A stretch of DNA of 64,000 nt, taken from positions 8,432,001 through 8,496,000 of the forward strand of contig JAHRBC010000001.1 of the NCBI GenBank assembly GCA_022702545.1, read 5' to 3'. Within the stretch, counting starts at the first letter, position 1, and each line of letters opens with the position of its first letter. The translations under genes and the position numbers were made by a program. A model generated the notes under the pieces. The model searched no databases, was not told where the DNA came from, and saw only the letters and a program-made list of their open reading frames with translations. Source of the DNA: Phycomyces nitens. Taxonomy: Eukaryota > Mucoromycota > Mucoromycetes > Mucorales > Phycomycetaceae. Below, piece by piece: positions 56,737 to 64,000 of the stretch.

Positions 56737-59700
56737 TCATATTATTAAAATAGAATGAGATTAGTCCGTCACGTGATAAACCCATCCTAACTCATCACGT
56801 GCTGTATAATATCTTATTCTTATCATCATCACCATAAAAAAAAGGTCACATAGTATAACACAACACAACACAGGGAGAGATATATAATTTTTTTATCTGT
56901 TACTTACATTCTAAAACAAACGCAATCACTCGATAATACTTTTTTGAAATGCCTCAAGCTACTTCTTCAATGCGCTCATGCAGATGTGGATCTACTAATC
57001 ATCTGAGAACAACTCACCGTGATTGTCCCCTGAATACAATTTCTCCATATGTACAACCCCAAACTGTACCTTGCCCCAGTTGTGGCTCATTTGAACACAG
57101 ACGCTCTAATCATCGTAATTGTCCAAACAATACCAGCAATACTTCAGTTAATGTTGTTAATCACAAACAAAGTGAATCGAATACTACTCTTTCTAATATT
57201 CAAAATGTACCAAGATCGAGAAGAAATGCACGTCGTAATTGCCCAAGCTGTGGTTCAAACACTCATTCCAGAGCAAGCCACCATGAATGTCCTTTCAATA
57301 CTGAGCAAACAAGAAATACAACCAATGAGATTACTCCAACAATTTCACAGTATAGAGTCGCTCGCATGATCCCTTTTAACCCTGAGAATATTATTGAACC
57401 AAACATTTCTTTAACTGAAGGAAACTTATATCGCAGACATGTTTTTCCACGTATGGAAAGCAGATGCCCCTTTTGCAATGCACACATGTGGGTGGATGAG
57501 CACTTAAAATCAAGCAGTATCCAAAACCCAAGGTTTGGATTGTGTTGCTCCAATGGAAAGATAACACTTCCATTACCTATTGCACCTCCACAAGAGCTTT
57601 TGGATTTTGTCACCAACCATGATGCAAGAAATGAGCAATGTGTGAATTTTCATACCAACATTAGAGCATTCAACAATGCATTTGCTTTTGTGTCTATAAA
57701 GGCTAATGTTGACGAGAATTTGGCCAGTGGAAGAAATGGCATATCAACATTTCGTGTAAATGGTACAATGTACCATAATGTTGGAGCACTTTGAGCTCAA
57801 AATGGAGCCTCAGCTGGATTTTCACAGATCTATTTCAGTGATACGAATGAGCAGCTTGCGAGACGGACATCGCTTTTCTCTGGATTAAATCATTTGACTG
57901 TAGAGACAATCCAGTCCGTCATCCAGCATGTAAATCCATATGCTCAATCCTTGATGTCTGTCACTGAGCAGTTTCGGAACCAGCCATTCGGTAGCCTGCA
58001 AGTAATAATAAGAGCAGCAAGAGATGCCGGACGTCGCTATGACATACAGAGCTCGCCTGAAGTAGCGGCGATGTTTATTGAAGAGAACGTTGATGGTAAT
58101 GCATCTCCACATGATGTGTTAATAAGTGATCGTACAACTGGATTACGATCCATTAGCTCAATGCATCCAGGATATATATCATTGCATTATGTCCTCATGT
58201 TCCCTTTTGGAGACGATGGATGGCACATGAATCTTGAATCTGTTCCCTCCAACCCTTCCATCACAAACCTCAATAACCAACCAGTACGCATCACCATCCT
58301 TGAGCATTGTTATTATTTTCTGATGATCCGTGATGGCAGCTACCTACATCACTATGGCAGATTATTTCAACAGTACATAGTTGACAATTATGTTCGCATA
58401 GAGACAAGCCGACTTTTGTACCTTCGACTCAATCAAGATGGTCTCAGAGCAGAGATGTACAAGGGCATTGGTGATAATATAGAGGACCCTCGGCAAATCG
58501 GAAAAGCAGTAGTCTTGCCATCAACTTTTACCGGAGGACCTCAGTATATGAAGCAAATGCTTCAAGATGGACTTGCCATCATAAGATCCCGTGGAGTACC
58601 GACACTCTTTGTTACATTCACCTGTAACCCTCAATGGCCAGAAATTACAAGAGAGCTCAATGGTCAAAAAGCCCAAGACAGACCAGATATTTGCGTCCGT
58701 GTTTTCAACTTGAAGATGAAGGAGATGATAAAGCATATACTTGATACAAAATGCTTTGGTGATGTATCATCTTACATTGGCACAGTTGAGTTTCAGAAGA
58801 GAGGCCTTCCCCATGTCCACCTTCTTTTTATTCTGATGCCAGATGAACGTCCTCGAACGCCTGTAGAGTTTGACAACTTTGTTTGTGCAGAGCTCCCTGA
58901 CCCAATCACCCACCCAAAGTTGTACAATACAGTAGTCAATAGTATGACACATGGTCCTTGCGGTACTGCCAAGCCTGATGCTCCATGTATGCATAATGGT
59001 ATATGTACCAAGGGCTATCCAAAGGCATTCATCGAGGAGACAAGGGTAAGCTCAAGTGGATATCCACTTTACAGACGAAGAAACAATGGGCAGTTTCACA
59101 TCTTTGGCCGTGGACATTTCGTTGTAACAAACCAACATGTTGTCCCATACAATCCATACCTCTGTCACAAGTATGATGCCCATATCAATGTTGAGATCTG
59201 TTCCACAACCCGTGCCATCAAGTATCTGTGTAAGTATCTTACAAAAGGCTCTGATCGTGCACAAGTAGAAATTTCAAACGAGAATTCTGCTGTTGATTCT
59301 GGACATCGAGATCAACCAGTTGCTATTGATGAGATTACTGAGTACCAGAATGCTCGATATATTGGCCCATGTGAAGCTGTGTGGCGCACATTTTCAGTCC
59401 CTATTCACATGCACCACCCAATGGTATCACGACTCAGTATCCATCTACCTGATGAGCAATACGTCAATTTTCGGGAGGACATGTCTGCAGAAGAACTTCG
59501 CCTTGCACGTGACTCTCTCTCTCAAGGAACAAAGCTCTTGGCGTTTTTCCAACTCTGTGCTTGCGACGAAAATGCACGTCAATATGCGTACAATGAAATA
59601 CCAAAGTATTACACTTGGATGGCTGCCAGCAGAAAATGGAAGGCAAGGAGCAGACCTCCATTTAAAGATGTTGTATCTCGGATATATGCCGCCAGTCCGT

Positions 59701-62047
59701 CAAATATGGAGTTGTTTTGTCTTCGGATGCTCCTGCTCAAAGTACGAGGACCAACAAGTTTTTCGAGTATCAAGACCGTAGATGGAATTGTGTATGGAAC
59801 CTTCCAACAAGCTGCTCTTGCTCTTGGGCTCTTGGCGGATGACAATGAATGGGATAAGTGCATGGATGAAGCCAGACAACTCTCCCCTTCGGCCTCAATA
59901 ATTCGTGCATTGTTCACATACATTCTGACCAACTGTTCTCCATCTGATCCTTCTCTTCTTTGGGAAAAGTACAAAGATGATATGGCTGATGACTACTTTT
60001 TCGAGATTCTAAATACTCTTCCAACTACAACAATGGACTTGAGTGAGGAACAGAAAGAGTTGATCTTAAAAAGGGCTCTTGGGGACATACAGTCTCGACT
60101 CCAGGTTACTGGCCATAACCTTTCGGATTACCCAACAATGCCGCAAGAATTTGTTATGGATATGGGAGATATTCCAATTCTTGAGACACTTGAAATGGCC
60201 GAAAAGAGAGGATACGACGCCGAAGAAGAAAGGCAGGTACTTGAAGTAGTTCAGAGGATGTTCAACACAGAGCAAAAGATCGCTTACGATCAAATTGTTG
60301 CATCCCTGAATCTTTTCGAAAGTGAACCCCAGAGCAGACTGTTCTTTGTTGATGGGCCAGGTGGGACAGGAAAATCGTTGCTGTTCAAAGCACTTTTGAA
60401 CTATGTACGATCCAAGGATGAAATCGCTCTCCCTGTCACTACTTCTGGAATTGCCGCAATCCTATTGCCCGGTGGAAGGACAGCACACAGCAGGTTCAAG
60501 ATACCATTAGATGCAAACCATGACTCCTCCTGTGGTATATCACTTGGATCTTCCCACGCAAGGCTTCTACAAAAAGCCAAACTCTTTCTCTGGGACGAAG
60601 CCGTAATGTGCAACAAACACAGCTTTGAGGCTGTTGACAGATGCCTTTGGGACATTATGGGTGCAGTAGACCCTGTCTATGAGAGAATTCCGTTTGGTGG
60701 AAAAGTGTTTGTGTTTGGCGGAGACTTTCGTCAAATCTTGCCTGTTGTGAAGAAAGGCACACGATCTCAGGTTGTAGGAGAGTGCTTAAACAGAGCTACT
60801 TTCTGGAGATTTGTAAAAGTGTTCCGTTTGATCCAGAACATGAGAGTTTCTCAAAGTGGTCCTCTTGCTGCTGAATTCGCTGCAAAGTTATTGGCTATTG
60901 GAAATGGTGACGGAGAACATGAGCACACTCTTGAGCTCCCTCCACAGTGGTGTATTGACTCGGAAAGCTATGGAACCCTTATTAATAAGGTGTATCCTCA
61001 AATTTCCTCAATCAACCAGCAGCCCCACTACTACAGCCACAATGCCATCCTTGCACTAACCAACAACATGATCACCCAAATCAATGATGTTGCCATCGAG
61101 ATCTTTCCTGGAGACACCAAAGAGTATTGCTCTTTAGACACGGTCATGGATTCTGATGATCCGGATGCAGACAATGCCAGATACCCAGTCGAGTTCCTCA
61201 ATTACCTCACTTGCAGTGGTATTCCACCTCATATACTCAAGTTGAAAATTGGTATGCCTCTTCTTATCATGCGCAACGTCGATCCAGAAGCTGGACTATG
61301 TAATGGCACAAAAGTATTTGTAACCACACTCACAACAAACATCATTGGCATCAAACGTTTGGATCAAGGCAATAATGGAATTGAATACTTCCTCCCAAGA
61401 TTCAATATGACGACTAATGAAGGCGAGTTTCCCTTTAAGCTCTCACGCCGTCAATTTCCTGTCCGGGCTGCCTTTGCCATGACAATTAACAAATCTCAAG
61501 GACAGACATTGTCTCATGTTGGTGTCTACCTTGAGCATCCTGTGTTTTCTCATGGTCAGCTGTACGTTGCACTCTCCAGGGCAACAGATCCAACAAATGT
61601 GTGTGTGGCTGTCCCAAAAAATGTATCCACCACAAAAAATGTTGTATATAAAGAAGTTCTTCTTTAGTTCCCACATCATCAGTTTTATCAACATATACTT
61701 TTATCCTAACATCAATAAATTTTCTATATTATATCCTCACTAATAACTTAAAATATCTTTTACAACCTATAGCAACTATTTACCAATATAATTTATATTA
61801 TGTCTATCCTCTTATTAAAATGTAGATCCAATTATTAGTAAAGTCAATGGATGAACCAAACTATTAAAACTCTAATAATGTAACCAGTAGTCAAAATAAT
61901 TTATAAACTCAGTAGAACCTCAATAACAGCCTATAGCCATAGATACTACGAAATCGTAAAATTAGATCTTTGCAGTAGAACCAGATATTTCTTTCTGCCT
62001 GTAGTTGGGAGGTAATCAGGGAGCCCTCGGAGAGCAAGCAGCGCTTG
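56737..62047 (+). mobile_element. Helitron (about 5.3 kb)
   Basis: The insertion point is fixed by copy A, where ACATTA and TAATATCATAAAG are adjacent near 22352-22366. The insert begins TC (56737) and ends GCGCTTG (62047) and lies between A and T, as Helitrons do; the end CTTG departs from the usual CTRR by one base. A short hairpin CAAGC-AGC-GCTTG abuts the 3' end. No target duplication, as expected for rolling-circle transposition. One Rep-helicase gene fills it. An alternative boundary shifted by one base is possible. Two CACGTG boxes (56770 and 56796) lie upstream of the gene. Confidence 0.88.
56949..61667 (+). pseudogene. Helitron Rep-helicase (RepHel), single in-frame stop
   Basis: One frame of 1573 codons from ATG 56949, broken only by TGA at 57792-57794 (Arg CGA would explain it). 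The N-terminus has three zinc knuckles of pattern C-x(1-2)-C-G-S-x2-H-x-R-x2-H-x2-C-P (about 56985, 57075 and 57240), then a further Cys cluster (S-R-C-P-F-C-N-A-H-M-W). The Rep part has F-V-T-F-T-C-N-P-Q-W-P, the HUH motif L-P-H-V-H-L-L (about 58806) and the two-Tyr motif Y-L-C-K-Y-L-T-K-G (about 59223). The Pif1-type helicase has G-P-G-G-T-G-K-S (about 60355), L-W-D-E-A, G-G-D-F-R-Q-I-L-P and N-K-S-Q-G-Q-T. It nicks and unwinds DNA for rolling-circle transposition. If translation restarted after the stop (for example at 57894) the Rep and helicase parts would remain. Confidence 0.93.
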
Positions 62048-62105
62048 TAATATTATAAAGATAAAATATTAATAATTGTCATTTAAACATTTATTCATAT
62101 AGAAA

Positions 62106-63345
62106 ATGAACAACTTTGACATCTCCAAAATCTCTACCAGTAGTCCTATCTATGCATCTATTATGCGTAGTGCTATGGCTAATGTCCAGAACAGTGAACT
62201 TACCACTGCATCTACTTCGGCCACTGTAACAGCAGAAGAGACATCCAATTACCAGGATGATAATGAAATCCGTAGCTTGCTAAACTCGGCAAATATCAAG
62301 ATGGATTCTCTTGAAAATCAAAACAAGACAATTGCAAGTGAAGTGGGTGATTGCAAGACGTCAATTTCGCAGCTTGAGAAGGTCATTGATAGACTTGTCA
62401 CTGGCCAAATCAGCATCAAGGATATTTTGTCTGGTGGAAATACTCCTGCAAGAACAATTGCAGTGGCCAGTTTGGTACCTCGGGGTGAGGAACCCTATGT
62501 TGTTGGAAAGAGATATCCAAAGATCTCGGTAAGTCTTGACTAGACATAAAATCAATAAGAAGAGTATCTAAAACCAATTTATAGAAATTAATCAATGGCT
62601 ATATCAAGCACCCAAACTTCACCAGTGACAACCCCGTCAAGATAATGGAGAATGATGCCAAGCAAGGGTGGTCCTTGACTAGCTACTACAACAGTAGCTA
62701 TAACAATGCACTGGCCATAAGGCTGATCACCTACTTGGGAAGACAAGAGGCAGGAAAGGCGATCCCTTTGAATGATCTTGCCAAAATGGTAAAAAACCAT
62801 TTTGTCAACCAGGTGCGCCAGCACCAGCGAACCCCAGAGGCTGCAGACAGAAAAAGACTTGCATGCAGAAGACGACAGCGAACTGTTACGGTAAGTTTAT
62901 ATTTTAATCAATATAAAACTGTTATTTTCTTACACACTTAATATACAGATTCTTCGTCGCCGAATCAAGGCATACAACAAGTACAGAGACCAGATTGACA
63001 GAGAGATGGGCAGAAAAAATTGCGACCATGCCCTCCAAAAGGAAACCATGTCTGAAGATGAGACTGATGGAGAAGATAAGGTAAAGGCCTTTCGCCCTAG
63101 CTGGAGAAGTGACGAGGTAATTATTTTAGCATAGTTTTTCATATTAAAATTCTATATCTTTTATTAATACACCTTATTATATTCAATAGCTCCAGACTTT
63201 TATAGATCTTGTTGATGATTTTGCTTCCCAGTCACTAAAGAAAAAGGGAAGCTCCATTTTGAAACGCGTCCGAGTAGTTCGTCAAAAGGATATACCAAAG
63301 GATTTAGCAGTCCCATTGGCCGCGTGGACAATAAATAATGAATAA
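62106..63345 (+). CDS. Tnp2-element accessory gene, copy B (intact)
   Basis: Exons 62106-62528, 62585-62890, 62949-63116 and 63190-63345, phase-0 introns, 350 residues. Sequence as in A except that the A run near 63013 has six A, giving a 168-nt exon 3 and an open frame through M-S-E-D-E-T-D, P-S-W-R-S-D-E and the end A-V-P-L-A-A-W-T-I-N-N-E. Exon 2 encodes a basic, helical region (N-Q-V-R-Q-H-Q-R ... R-R-R-Q-R) that could bind nucleic acid (inference). By position beside a CMC transposase it could be a TnpA-like end-binding protein, but no fold is recognised. It converges on the transposase end at 63431. Confidence 0.85.
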
Positions 63346-63430
63346 ACTATCTATTTTATGTTTTATATTTTTTGGCTATCTTTTGCTGCAGATACTTTTG
63401 TGAGATAAGGATAGGTAAAGATATTTATTT

Positions 63431-64000
63431 TTAAGCATATATTTTTCTAAGAACAGGAGCAACAATCATGTTAACATTTCCTGTCTCAGTTGTATGCTCA
63501 CCAATGGCAACCGACAGCAAGATTCAGTGCACTGGCAAGATATTTTGATAATCCCCTCGGGCAAAGGCAAACTCATTCAACTCTATCCCTTCATCACTTC
63601 TTGTGTTCAGACCAGATGACCTATACCATTTGACATAAGCAAAGGTATGATTGTCAGGTTGAAGAGTCTGGGGATTCACAAGCGAGTTGACAAACAAATA
63701 CTGAATCTGACCAGTAAAGGCACTTATACCACGGTCATTGTTCTCTTGGAAGATTGCCTGTATATATGACCCGCGGCAAACTGCACCATTGCTCCCTTTG
63801 TATATCTGGCCAAGCAAGTTGATTGATGGGAACTTCTGGATCATATTGTTGACAAAGACATTGCCGAACGAAGCTTGCTGGTAACTGCAAAGAGAATCAT
63901 TGTCATAGGAGTCTCTGTAGAACTCAAGAAGATGCTCATACTCTTCTTCTACCATTCGTTCATATTGCCCTAGGGAAAGTGGGAAGGCTGACGAAGGAAG
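63431..64000 (-). pseudogene. Tnp2-family transposase, copy B (C-terminal part in window; stop)
   Basis: Same frame as copy A (23743-24307). TGA at 63524-63526 replaces the CGA (Arg of V-H-R-I) seen in A at 23836-23838, removing the last 31 residues. R-G-S-Y-I-Q-A-I-F and H-T-F-A-Y-V-K-W-Y are intact. The catalytic part lies outside the window. Because the missing tail is short, partial function cannot be excluded. Confidence 0.88.

Larger units (their letters stand above)
53458..64000 (-). mobile_element. Tnp2-type CMC transposon, copy B (sister of A; runs off right edge)
   Basis: Starts CACTGGAAAAAG at 53458, preceded by GGA. Nearly identical to A: 53458-54777 equals 20831-22150 or so, 56524-56736 continues it, and 62048-64000 equals 22357-24307. 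Two later insertions (54778-56523 and 56737-62047) account for the gaps, and A supplies both empty sites. The accessory gene is intact; the transposase, partly in the window, has a TGA where A has CGA. The right end lies outside the window. Confidence 0.93.

Noticed and set aside
1..64000. TGA read as an amino acid in this genome
   Set aside because: Intact copies A, B (accessory gene) and Z use ordinary codons, TGA appears only in decayed copies, and the A/B pair shows CGA changing to TGA; CpG deamination is simpler. Not fully excluded without host genes.

Overview
The window is a dense, nested graveyard of transposable elements in a fungal genome. GT-AG introns of 60-75 bp, a TACTAAC-like branch point, an A+T-rich background, and Tnp2-type, Plavaka-like, Ty3/gypsy and Helitron proteins of the kind common in early-diverging fungi suggest Mucoromycota (inference from protein style, not a database match). 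The only likely host gene I can support is a tRNA-Pro(AGG) at 6954-7024. Everything else I can name is mobile DNA.

Layout. 1-3695: end of a Tnp2-type CMC transposon (copy Z) inserted in a CACTACGGCGG-terminated element (copy III, to 4164). 4163-6945: LTR / non-coding internal / divergent LTR / internal / LTR. 6954-7024: tRNA. 7114 to about 11.9 kb: a Ty3/gypsy element with stops but no frameshift. 12.0-13.4 kb: a foldback repeat and a solo LTR. 13502-14572: a truncated Tnp2 element (Y). 14918-29547: a Plavaka-like element whose transposase gene is split by two later insertions, copy I of the CACTACGGCGG family (17011-20659) and Tnp2 element A (20831-27389). Removing each insertion with one copy of its 3-bp target duplication makes the gene continuous in one frame. 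29666-32208: piggyBac with TTAA duplication. About 32.2-37429: Tnp2 element D inserted in CACTACGGCGG copy II (37430-40964), which also holds two solo LTRs and lies in Tnp2 remnant C (40965 to about 43.6 kb). 45416-52451: a PIF/Harbinger-like gene split in frame by Tnp2 element E (45528-51856). A chromodomain Ty3/gypsy retroelement (52490-53457) lies in one of its introns and is cut by Tnp2 element B (53458 to the window end). B, a near-identical sister of A, is itself split by a 1.75-kb CACTA-type element (54778-56523) and a 5.3-kb Helitron (56737-62047).

Most interesting system: the CACTG-terminated Tnp2 elements carry two convergent genes. One is a four-exon Tnp2 transposase whose first exon encodes a small Cys/His finger. 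The other is a four-exon accessory gene of unknown function, seen in five copies (A, B, C, D, E). Its second exon is 306 nt in all five copies, and it has a conserved MS(D/E)xE(T/S) acidic motif, a W-R-S-(D/N) motif and a P-x-W C-terminal motif. It may play the part that TnpA plays beside TnpD in plant CACTA elements (inference). A keeps an intact transposase but a frameshifted accessory gene; B keeps an intact accessory gene but a transposase with a TGA stop.

Decay: premature stops in unrelated families are mostly TGA at likely Arg CGA codons. The A/B comparison shows directly that most differences are CpG transitions, as expected from methylated-cytosine deamination.
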